The position numbers and the translations under genes are program-made. Positions 36,048 through 45,062 of a DNA stretch of 64,000 bases are shown piece after piece. The notes below the pieces were generated by a model. The model ran no database searches and was not told where the DNA came from. It saw only the letters and a list, made by a program, of their open reading frames with translations. Origin of the DNA: Paramacrobiotus metropolitanus (Eukaryota; Tardigrada; Eutardigrada; Parachela; Macrobiotidae); the NCBI RefSeq assembly GCF_019649055.1, contig NW_026570276.1:496001-560000 (forward strand). Reading direction: 5' to 3'. How positions within the stretch are numbered: the first letter of the stretch is position 1; each line of letters starts with the position of its first letter.

Positions 36048-36889
36048 ACGCTACAGCGCCCGGTTATCGTCATCATCACGGCGTGGACGGTGTCGTTTAG
36101 CAATCGAAGCATCCAACCTGCCTGGGCCACGCTTCTCCTGTCCTTCTTCCCAACAGCCACGGGCTTGTTGTAATTCTTGCCATCGTTGATCTGGGAACGC
36201 GGGTCCGCTGCATTCAAACGATCATTCAGACGATCATAGAAACGTTGCTCCTTCCAAACGTAAGTGCTCATCTACATAGGACAATTCTTCCTCAATATGT
36301 TGATTATACGCATCAACCAGTGTGACTACAGCACCACGATCTCCTGTTTCCCCTGGAACATAATCCAACGCGGTGAGAAACTCAATAGGATTACGCACAA
36401 CATTAATTCCGTAGTTTCGACGGAGTTCGCAGACAATCTGCCCAATGAGCCATCCTTGACGGAAATCCACCCGTAGGTAACGAAGTAAGGCATAATGCAT
36501 CCTTTGACAGATCCAATGTACAAAGCGGTTATACTTATCCAGCGTCATTTCAGAGCCATTATGATAGATCTTGCCACGGAAACGCAGGCGAGTTTCAGGA
36601 TGAAGCTCCACGTAATCAGTGTCTGGATTGTGGGAGAATGAATCAGACCAGACGGAGGAACGTAACTCTTTCCTCCACGAGCATAATCATATGGAGACGG
36701 TGGAATACAATCAACCATGCGAGTCGACCATTCAAATGTTGGTTCTGGCCATCCGACATGAGGATCAGGATACATTGGCGGCTGAACATCCGTCAAAACA
36801 TCTGCCAAAACCTGCACCGAATCCTCCGAGGAACTGGTGGTATCCTCGTGCTGATAAGAAGGATGTAACGGCACTTTCGGGCGATGCAT
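36048..36889 (-). pseudogene. unknown protein with frame breaks (cargo ORF a)
   Basis: Not recognised. ATG 36889 (MHRPKVPLHPSY). The first frame covers an acidic/Pro-rich N-terminus (PPMYPDPHVGWPEPTFEW, PPSPYDYARGGKSY) and loses sense near 36640. The next frame picks up at HNPDTDYVELHPETR and runs through a well-formed, mostly helical region (NRFVHWICQRMHYALLRY, LIGQIVCELRRNYG) to 36234. A third frame then continues (KEQRFYDRLNDRLNAADPR) and a short basic-acidic end (HRPRRDDDDNRAL) closes at about 36052. About 280 aa if read through three breaks. Possibly one gene. Confidence 0.5.
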
Positions 36890-37224
36890 TATAACGGTAT
36901 GCCAGAAATTGTTAGGCGAAGAGTCAGAGTAGAGAAGGAGCAAACCCGCACGAGACTAAGAGGGACACATGGATAACACCAATTTTGCAGGTTCAAATTT
37001 CGCTTGACTACCATCCTACAATTTCAACGCAGCTAAGACCAAATGGAAGCAACGAACGCTACGTCACTACAGACTATCCAATGGCGAGTGCGCACACGCA
37101 AGCTGTACGTACACATAAGTTTTGGGAAATTTTCCAGGTAATTGATAGATTAAAATATGAAATTTGCATTTTTAAAATTCAAAGATAAAAATAAATGTAC
37201 AAATTTACACGGCCGCTCAGCCGT

Positions 37225-37609
37225 TTAATCCAAGTTACATAACGTACAAATCCGACTGAATTTCACTAAATCCGATTTCATTTCTGGCCAAAAGAATCTC
37301 AGGTTAGAATAAAGATAATCGTATGGTGATGTCACGCTGTTATATTTATGTACGAGCCGACGATGCACCGATTCAACTAAGATTTTACGCCATTGAAACG
37401 GAATTAGGATTCTGGGGATTCTTTTACTGATATCTTCTTTTTCTCCGTAATGACAAATAATGCCATTTATTTTCAGAACTAAAGGAAGATGCCGAGCCGC
37501 ATAAGGGGATTCTTCCAAGATGCAATCGCCATCCAGGATCTGCGTCCCACAACATGGTGTCGCTACACTCCATTTGCCGATACTTCCAAAATTCCTGTTT
37601 GTCCAACAT
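37225..37609 (-). pseudogene. extra integrase-type H2C2 zinc module, frame-broken
   Basis: Two overlapping minus frames give one domain: an FWKYRQM...W lead-in, then GIICHYG, PRILIPFQWRKILVE, VHRRLVH (the two His), FFWPEM, and CTLC (the two Cys). This is the N-terminal H2C2 zinc-binding domain of retroviral-type integrases, but it has no catalytic core after it. It is most like the extra module inside the protease/RT ORF at about 42230-42500 (FWRETQQM, PRIFVPHQWRQKLI, FHDILVH, FYWPD, CDVC), more so than the module of the element's own integrase. 36890-37224 between it and ORF a is empty. Confidence 0.65.
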
Positions 37610-37683
37610 CGTCAGTGATTACGCCTTGGGGGCCAAAACTGCTCAATTGGACACGCCCAAGCCGGAAAATTCTGTCTTCTACC

Positions 37684-38481
37684 TTAACCGGAAGTTTTCA
37701 CTGGCTGTGCCGGGCCGATTTCCATTGCATTACAGGTAATTGGCGGGGTGTTACTGGCCAGTGGCTCAACTGATTCAGATTGGCCCCCTCCCGGCTGAGA
37801 TACATTCAGGACAGCCGGGTTTCTATTATTCGTAACCATACGCTTTTTAATATCAAGCGACGGGTCTCTTTTGCGTTTTTTGTCGTTGTTCTCATTAATA
37901 AATCTCTCCACAGGTTTCACCACACGCCCAGAGCGGGTCTTCAAAAGCGGTACCTCTTCCAATTGTTTATCCAGATATTCCGCATACTCAGCATCAAGGC
38001 GCGACGATGCTGAGTCAACGAACGGAACCACCGGCGGCGGCGCGGGCGCCTCAACAATTTCATCGGGACATTCCCTTCTCCACGCAATCCAGTAATTTAG
38101 GTAACTGTTCATCTTGTAGGATAGTATCAACATCGCGGAAGTTGTAGGGTTTCAAACGGCTAACGTGGGCTGTGTCAGTTTGACATTCCCGCGCCGATTA
38201 CTCTTCACAACATAATGCACCGGTCCTGACGGGCGAACAATTTCCCATCCTGCAGTCCAACGGGGCATAAGCGGATTTTGCCCACTTTTCGGTGAAGGAC
38301 GTAAACCAGCACCTGATCCCCGGTTTATACATAACTGCGATATTATATTCATAACAATTTTGTCTTTTAGTTTATGCCGGAACTCCTCGGCGTTTACCAA
38401 ATCCAAAGCTCTCACCAAGGCCGCGCTGCATTTGCTGTACGAAAACGTGAGCGGGGACGACAAAGTCTTCTTCAAAGGCAA
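37684..38481 (-). pseudogene. pol: integrase C-terminal part and tail of pol
   Basis: Two successive frames (38152-38481 and 37684-38133). The first holds a GPxxY-like C-terminal domain of integrase (PRWTAGWEIVRPSGPVHYVV); the second an acidic linker and a typical basic end, LKTRSGRVVKPVERF. Frame changes near 38135-38150 and within 38290-38340. Confidence 0.6.
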
Positions 38482-39868
38482 AAGTTGTCTACAGGTAATC
38501 GCATCTCGGTGCCGTGCATCATGAAAAATGGTGTGCGGCCCGTTCGTTCCACAACTTTACTGTTAAAGGCAGCGCAAAGTGCCGGGAGGAAAATATCCCA
38601 GTCTTTGTTGCTCATTAACATATTTCGCCAATGCCTTCTTAATTTCTCCGACGCTTCTCGACAAACCATTCCCCCTGCTGGTGTCCTGACGCCGTGGTGC
38701 GTGAGCAACACCCGCAAGAGCAAGAAGCTCCCGAACATTTCTGACATGAAATTGCTGCCACGATCTGACGTAATGTGAATAGGCATCCGAAGACCGTTAA
38801 TATCCTTTAAAAAGAATAATGCCAATGTAGCGGCATCATTTCTTTCTACAGCTTCTGCCACGATATATTTACTCCCCAATCGACAGCTATAATTATGTTT
38901 TATTTCCAGATTCCGTCGTTGGAAGAGCCGGAGCGACATCGATTGCCCACTAAACGTGGAGGAACTGTCGGGTTCGACTGCAAAGCCCCAGCCGGAGCTG
39001 TAGCGGGGACATTCTGAGCAAGACATGCCGCACAGGATGCACAGTAGTTCCTGACTGACTCAAACATCCGTGAATAGAAATTATACTTATACATCCGTTT
39101 GTAAGTAGCCAAGACTCCCAAATGTGCTGCTAAAGGTGAGTCGTGATTATCCTGAAGAAATTGAAGGCGCCAATGCACAGGCACGTACATACAGTAATAG
39201 ATTTTCCGGTTTAATTCAAACTTGTAATAAACAACTCCCTGTTTAACAACAAACTTATTAAGATGTAATTGCTCATGCTCTGACATTTTTTCCTTTTTAT
39301 TTTCTAGGAGCAACCGCCATCGGACAATCCGCGCGTCCCGAGACTGCTCTTCAGCCCAGTAGGAGGCTTTATCATCTGTAATCAACTTCTGCACTTTATC
39401 TGCGTCAAAGGCTTTCATGTCTTCCTCCGAAATGACTTTCACTTCGGCCGACATCATCTCAAAGCGGATATCCGCATAGTCTCTTTCCAAAACCGCAAAA
39501 CAGCATTCAATCATCGCTGCATCACCGGCAAAAGGGTAAGTCTGCCGATAATCAAACTCAATATCCGAATCGTCAGAGTCGGGTTCCGGTTGTTCTCCAG
39601 GGTTTCTGCTTAAAGCGTCAGCGATAACATTCTCTTTGCCCGGGATATGGACCGGTTTAGTATTAAACTGCTGTATGTATAGTGCCCAGCGCCCAAGGCG
39701 GCCAGCGGCATCGCGCATATTATTAAGGAAAACCAGAGCCTGATGATCGGTCTGGACTTCAAACTGGTAGTCAGACAGATAATGTTTCCACTTCTTTAAG
39801 GCGCAAATGACTGCATAAGCTTCAAGTTCTGTAGGGAAGTACAACCTTTTCTGGGTCTCTGTTAACAC
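38472..39868 (-). pseudogene. pol: pol: RNase H end and integrase
   Basis: Frame 39868-38900 carries RNase H (ELEAYAV with the Glu, TDHQAL with the Asp) and the integrase H2C2 module (VPVHWRLQFL, HDSPLAAHLG, CASCAAC). The core is split. Its first catalytic Asp lies in frames that change twice between about 38945 and 38885. From there frame 39026-38472 has the second Asp (ITSDRGSNF) and the expected Glu region (REASEKL), then TGRTPFFMMHG. The upstream RNase H Asp (VDAST) is at about 39960, in a frame ended by a stop at 39869-39871. Confidence 0.8.
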
Positions 39869-40183
39869 GACTTAAATATAGGCCTCCAGTTCGTTGCCAC
39901 GTCCGTCGGGTGATCGAGGGCACTGCATAAGCACTGCACCCACAGCGATAGTGCTGGCATCCACAACAACTCGCGATAAAGCCTCTGGATCATAACGGGC
40001 CAAACCGGCGCCGTCACTAAGCTTCCTTCAACTGTTCGACTGCGCGACACTGATCAACTCCCCACTCAAAGGTAACTTTTTTCGAAATCAACTTTTGAAG
40101 CGGTTCTGCAATTTCTTGAAAGTTCTTAATAAATTGACGATAATATCCTACCATGCCCAAAAGCGCAAAATGTCTTTTTATCT

Positions 40184-40615
40184 TTATAGGGCCAATTCCT
40201 TAACCGCCTGGATCTTCTCTGGGTCTGTGCTGATACCAAACTGGTCTACAGTGTGTCCCAAAAATGTTATTGAATTAACAAATAATTCAGTTTTTTCAGG
40301 ATTAATGGTCCAGCCGCATTCCTGGAGCCTCAGAAAAAGCTCCTGCAAATCCCGCATATGATCGGCTAAATTTTTGCTAAAGACGATAATGTCGTCTATG
40401 AAAACAAGGACGTTTCTCCATTTCATGTTGGCAAGCGTGAAGTCCATTGCACGCTGAAAAGCGGAAGGCGCATCCTTTAGACCAAAAGGTAAGACTTTGT
40501 ATTGAAAGGTGAACTCTTCTCCGACCATCGTAGTTTTACAACGGTCTTCCGGCTTAATCTTTATCTGCCAAAACCCCGACTTAAGATCTATTTTACTAAA
40601 CACTGCTACTGGCAT
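40184..40615 (-). pseudogene. pol: pol: reverse transcriptase core, upstream part deleted
   Basis: Holds the first catalytic Asp (FSKIDLKSGFWQI), LPFGLKDAPSAFQ and the FIDD box (VLVFIDDIIVFSK), then LGHTVDQFGI. It starts abruptly: the upstream ORF ends at AWGSPIWR and a stop, and only about ten codons separate it from this block, where related RTs have about 45-50, including the R-F-x-V-D-Y-R-x-L-N motif. So roughly 40 codons of the RT fingers are missing. Downstream, thumb and connection continue in another frame to about 40025. Confidence 0.85.
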
Positions 40616-40619
40616 TTAT

Positions 40620-43600
40620 CTAACGCCAAATAGGACTTCCCCACGCCGAATTAGTCGGTTCTATGATGCCATCCTTAATCATTTCTTGTGTTTTTGCTTG
40701 GAGCCACTTCCTATCCTCAAACGATGTGCGATACGGAGGAGTTCGAACCGGCAAACTCGTTCCCGTGTCTACCGAGTGCTCATAAATGGTACAACATCCG
40801 ACTGGACGAGTTTTCGTTGGTAGAACTGACTTTGCTTGATAGAAGATCTGTTTAAGCTCTTCTTTGCTTGGGCAAATCTCACCGACTTTAATTTTGGCAA
40901 ACGTTTCTTCCGTTTCAGGATCGACGGCACAGGGAGCGGAAGACTGCGACTGCATCGCGACACATTCATTAATTTTGTTCGGTACCGGAACACCTTTTTC
41001 ATCGCGTGAAACGCCGCAAGAGTCACCGTGACAGCTTTCCTGAAATTCTGGAGAGTCCATCTGATACACAGCATCAACTAGTGCTACTTCACCAAGGTTA
41101 GTTTCTTCGTTTAAAACCAGTGGTTTGTCGGAAACGTTGACGACACAGACCCGACAGTTGCCATATTCGTTAAGCGTCAAAACGCCATCCAATAAGACAG
41201 CGTTTTTATTTGATTCTGGTATTTTTCCTTCGTAGAGAAATGGCTGAGTATATAAATACTCATCCTGGAATTCCATAAATTGTTCGTCCGACATGGCTGT
41301 TGTCGCCCGAATAATTCCCTGCGAATGGGGCTGAATTATCACCGGTGAAGCCGGAAAGAGCTCCATTTTGAAACAATCAATTGGACCAGGTTCAGGCTCG
41401 AAACGGTAAATATCCTGTTCTGCTAAATTTACCTCAGCCTGTGCTTGAGCTTGTTTCAGATGGGCGTCTCTATATGCCAGTTCGATGACATCCTTTGTGT
41501 ACACGCATGCCGGGATATCTGTGGATTCACGGACATCCTGAGACCGTTTCGGTAAGTCTTTAGCCGTCGGTTGTTGTAAGACCGGTGCCGGCTGCACTGT
41601 CTCGGCGGACATCTGGCTTGCCGCATCTCTTTCCGCATATTCGCGTTTAATTCTACGGCTATAACTGGACTTTTTGCGCCGAGGAGAATTCCTTGCCGAA
41701 CCTTCCGATAACTGTTCAAAACTTCCCACGGTAGGTTGCACTGAATTAACACTTGTCGATTCTCTTTCCGCTTTCCGTTTTTGTATCTCGTTCCAGATTG
41801 CCCACTGTTCGTTTATATTTACATCGGTGGGGGTATCATATGTTGCCCTGACAGCCGGAGGAAGCAAGTCTGACATTTGGTCACTAATCAACTTATGCTC
41901 CTGCGGTGAGTTGCCAATCAATTGAGAGTTAACTTCCCTTTGCTTCTCCGCCTGTTTATCTTTGTAGGAGACCGGACAAGGACCAATATCAATGGGCCGC
42001 ATCTCATCAGCAGGAATAAAGCTACCGTTGTCAAATTCACCTGCCGGTGCCGGATTATCCTGTGAAAAGGTAACCTTACGTTTCCCAGTTGCTTTCTGCG
42101 CGTGTAATTGTTCCTTCCGTTTAATTAATTCAAGGTGCCGCCGATCGTTTACCGAATTACGACATACATCGCAGTTCTTTTCGTAACGTTCAATTTCGAT
42201 AATGCAATCCGGCCAGTAAAAGACCTTAATTAGATATGGATACAACTTTTCGCACCGGCCGTATACCTGTTTATGCACCAAAATGTCGTGGAAGCAAGCT
42301 ATTAATTTTTGCCGCCATTGGTGTGGCACAAAAATCCTCGGGCATGCACCAGAGTGATCGGGCACTCTGCACAGAATTCCTTCACAAATTATCATCCGAT
42401 TAATTTCATATTTGGTATAATTCGTATTTGCATGCGCCGGGTTCTTGTACATTTTGTACCACATTCTGCTATCGACGCACATTTGTTGAGTTTCTCTCCA
42501 GAACTGTGGATCACGAAACATTTTTTCTGTAGGAAACAAGCCTTTATCCTGCGGTCTATCCATCGGTGACATCCACCTTTTCAACTCTGGATTCCGTGCC
42601 ATGAAGGACGGATAATCGTGAACTTCATCAACATCTCTGCGGTCACGTTCAACAGGTATAACGTTAAGTAATTTGTTGTCCATACTAAGACATTCCACTG
42701 ATTTAGATGATTTTTCCAAAACACCTAAATACAGATATTTTGCTGCAGGATGCTGCTGTAGGACTGCGTCCAAAGATGAAATCTGAATGGGAAGTTGTAA
42801 GGGGTCGTCACCCCCACGAACTTGACGTGAGCCAGAATTGGGCACGGGACTGACCGATACGGAAGACGAGGTACTCGAACTGCATGCCGGCGACGGGTGA
42901 CAGATTTTTTCTTGTTTAATTGGCGGCTGGGGAGACACTTGTTCTCTCCCCCGCGAACTTGACTGCATATTATGTACAATTATTTCGCCGCCTCCCCCAC
43001 GAACTTGACTTGGTTCTGGGATTTTTTCCGTCTTAATTTCTTTTTTAATTACAGGTTTGACCGGTTCGTCAGCGACGGAAGCCGCTTTCGGAAGATATTG
43101 ACGAATCATTTCCTGAACAACTCCTCGTACAAACTCAACATCCCGCTGATCGGATCCCGTTTTAAGTGGTGCTGCCGGCACGGGCACAATTTCTTTAATT
43201 TCCACTTTTACAGGAACATCCGGGACTTTTATCGCCGGTGACGATTGAACTGGACGAGGCCACGACTGTTTTGCTTTTTGTAAATGTAAAATGCAAATTT
43301 CTGGATCAGCCTTTGCTAGGATTAAATGTGCAGATTCGTATGGCACAAACTTTGCCTCTTTAGCGACACCAATTCGCTCAGTCAGCATCAGTGCTGGGAT
43401 CAGAGGAGACGGCTTAACTCCCGGGGGAATTAAAGGGTCGAAGTCGTGTGAACGGATAACATCCGACATGAGGTGAGTTTCGCGACGAAGGAATGCCGGG
43501 GCATTGGGCCGTCTACGCGAGAGACGCCAAGTCATCGTGTTCATGTCAAGGACAAACGGTTTTGTAGCTAAAAAGTCTAAACCTAAAACAACGTGGTCCC

Positions 43601-44138
43601 TATCAAAAGTGGAACTCACCAGAACTGCATGCTCAAAAGCCATCCCGAATTCATGGATGGTGACCACCACCGACAATGGCTCAATCAGCTGTCTTCCCTG
43701 ATAAGCTGTATGGACGACCCTACCTTTAGTATGATCAGGACAGCGGTGAATATTTAATTTCAAATCATTAGCCATCTTTAATGACATAACGGAAATGCTA
43801 GAACCGGTATCTAACATTGTCTTCACTTTCTGATAATTTATATCGATTACAGAATACCTGGCTTGTGCATCCAACGTCGGCAACAAGCATACATGGTCTG
43901 CTAACGGATACTGCGAGAAATCTTGGACTTCCATTTTATGGCACTGAGGCGTCGGCGACGACAGACCTGCTGGTAAGTCTAACTCCATCATATTAATTTG
44001 CTGCTGAGGGTTGTTATATTTTGCCAATAATTCTGCGGACGGTTCATACTGACGAGGAAGTACAAACTGATTTGTACAACCTGCTGCCGGATGTAGCCCA
44101 TGGCAGCGGAAACAAATCTCAACTCCGCGGTTTGTTCG
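40620..44138 (-). CDS. pol: pol N-terminal half: CCHC knuckle, protease, extra H2C2, RT start
   Basis: The frame is open from just below the gag stop (44139-44141). Order: a CCHC-like knuckle with spacing C-x2-C-x3-H-x4-C (CFRCHGLHPAAGC, about 44080-44120); aspartic protease DTGSS (about 43800) with a VLGLDFLA second half; Pro/Lys-rich linkers containing a three-times-used phrase (S)xVRGGG/D; an integrase-like H2C2 module in the wrong place (about 42230-42500, see the 37225-37609 entry); a long acidic/basic linker of about 400 residues; and the RT entrance (PVRTPPYRTSFEDRKWLQ, GIIEPTNSAWGSP). About 1,170 residues. The ORF as a single frame from 44027 is 1,135 codons. RT itself is cut short by the deletion next to 40620. 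Confidence 0.85.
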   Translation of the reverse strand, partial: RTNRGVEICFRCHGLHPAAGCTNQFVLPRQYEPSAELLAKYNNPQQQINMMELDLPAGLSSPTPQCHKMEVQDFSQYPLADHVCLLPTLDAQARYSVIDINYQKVKTMLDTGSSISVMSLKMANDLKLNIHRCPDHTKGRVVHTAYQGRQLIEPLSVVVTIHEFGMAFEHAVLVSSTFDRDHVVLGLDFLATKPFVLDMNTMTWRLSRRRPNAPAFLRRETHLMSDVIRSHDFDPLIPPGVKPSPLIPALMLTERIGVAKEAKFVPYESAHLILAKADPEICILHLQKAKQSWPRPVQSSPAIKVPDVPVKVEIKEIVPVPAAPLKTGSDQRDVEFVRGVVQEMIRQYLPKAASVADEPVKPVIKKEIKTEKIPEPSQVRGGGGEIIVHNMQSSSRGREQVSPQPPIKQEKICHPSPACSSSTSSSVSVSPVPNSGSRQVRGGDDPLQLPIQISSLDAVLQQHPAAKYLYLGVLEKSSKSVECLSMDNKLLNVIPVERDRRDVDEVHDYPSFMARNPELKRWMSPMDRPQDKGLFPTEKMFRDPQFWRETQQMCVDSRMWYKMYKNPAHANTNYTKYEINRMIICEGILCRVPDHSGACPRIFVPHQWRQKLIACFHDILVHKQVYGRCEKLYPYLIKVFYWPDCIIEIERYEKNCDVCRNSVNDRRHLELIKRKEQLHAQKATGKRKVTFSQDNPAPAGEFDNGSFIPADEMRPIDIGPCPVSYKDKQAEKQREVNSQLIGNSPQEHKLISDQMSDLLPPAVRATYDTPTDVNINEQWAIWNEIQKRKAERESTSVNSVQPTVGSFEQLSEGSARNSPRRKKSSYSRRIKREYAERDAASQMSAETVQPAPVLQQPTAKDLPKRSQDVRESTDIPACVYTKDVIELAYRDAHLKQAQAQAEVNLAEQDIYRFEPEPGPIDCFKMELFPASPVIIQPHSQGIIRATTAMSDEQFMEFQDEYLYTQPFLYEGKIPESNKNAVLLDGVLTLNEYGNCRVCVVNVSDKPLVLNEETNLGEVALVDAVYQMDSPEFQESCHGDSCGVSRDEKGVPVPNKINECVAMQSQSSAPCAVDPETEETFAKIKVGEICPSKEELKQIFYQAKSVLPTKTRPVGCCTIYEHSVDTGTSLPVRTPPYRTSFEDRKWLQAKTQEMIKDGIIEPTNSAWGSPIWR

Positions 44139-45062
44139 TTATTTATCTTTTAAAATGTTACGCTCATCAAACGGAGGTTGATTACCAGCCTGCTGTTGCG
44201 GGCGATAATTCTGATTTTGATACTGCTGACGATTATTATTGTTATTATTACCACCACGTTGGTTATTGTTTCCACGATAATTATTATTTGGGCGGTAATT
44301 CCCACGATTATAACCGCCGTTATTATTATTATTTACAGGACCATCCTGCTGATACTGCGGATCGAAATTCTGGACCGGCTGCTGAAATTGCGGCTGCATA
44401 ACCGGCATCATCGGATTCATCATCTGTACAGGGACTGGCATAGCAGCTTGCATCGGAATGGGCTGCTGGAACGTCTGCGCAAATTGCACTGGATGCTGCT
44501 CGACAAATTGCGGTTGCCGGTATACCGGGACCGGGACAAACTGCGGCTGGGGTACATTCAGGACGGGCTGCGCTGGAGCCGCAGGATTTTGTTGCTGTGG
44601 AATTACCGTTTCAGTGTATGAACGGGAATATCCTCCGCGGGTATTCCCATAATTTCCACGACCTCCCCGATTCGAGTAATAATTACCTCTTTGAGACGAG
44701 CCACCACGGCCGCCTCGGTTTTCGTAATTCGAGTTATTTCCAGCACTCCTTGGCTCTGTCGGTATATTCTTTTGAGTGGGTTCAGGTGTTTTCTTATCTT
44801 TATTCATCCGCTTCCACAATTTTTCACAATCTTGCAATTTCTTTTCGAATTCTGAGTAATTCTTTGGTGATGCGTTGTAGATCTCGCGGAACCATGCCGG
44901 CCGGTGATCCTGAACACCCTCCAAGAGCGCTTCAACCTGCTCTTCATCTGAGATTCTTAACTCCTCAAACCATGGGAGGAAACTATCCAGGTAAGCACGG
45001 ACCGGCTCGTAAAAATCCAGTTTGCGATTATTCATTTTTCTGCGCATATCCGCTTTAGACAA
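44139..45062 (-). CDS. gag: gag, C-terminal part (capsid end, RGG/Asn-rich tail)
   Basis: Continues the capsid of the upstream gag ORF after a single-base frame change near 45040-45060: KADMRRKMNNRKLD, then ...YLDSFLPWFEELRI...DEEQVEALLEG..., a usual retrotransposon Gag pattern. The tail is Arg-Gly rich (NRGGRGGSSQRGN), then Gln/Pro/Met-rich, then Asn-rich. Ends in TAA at 44139-44141. The pol frame that follows is the same frame, so gag and pol are separated by one stop codon rather than a -1 shift. Suppression of that stop, or its being a mutation, cannot be told apart. Confidence 0.75.
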   Translation of the reverse strand: MSKADMRRKMNNRKLDFYEPVRAYLDSFLPWFEELRISDEEQVEALLEGVQDHRPAWFREIYNASPKNYSEFEKKLQDCEKLWKRMNKDKKTPEPTQKNIPTEPRSAGNNSNYENRGGRGGSSQRGNYYSNRGGRGNYGNTRGGYSRSYTETVIPQQQNPAAPAQPVLNVPQPQFVPVPVYRQPQFVEQHPVQFAQTFQQPIPMQAAMPVPVQMMNPMMPVMQPQFQQPVQNFDPQYQQDGPVNNNNNGGYNRGNYRPNNNYRGNNNQRGGNNNNNNRQQYQNQNYRPQQQAGNQPPFDERNILKDK

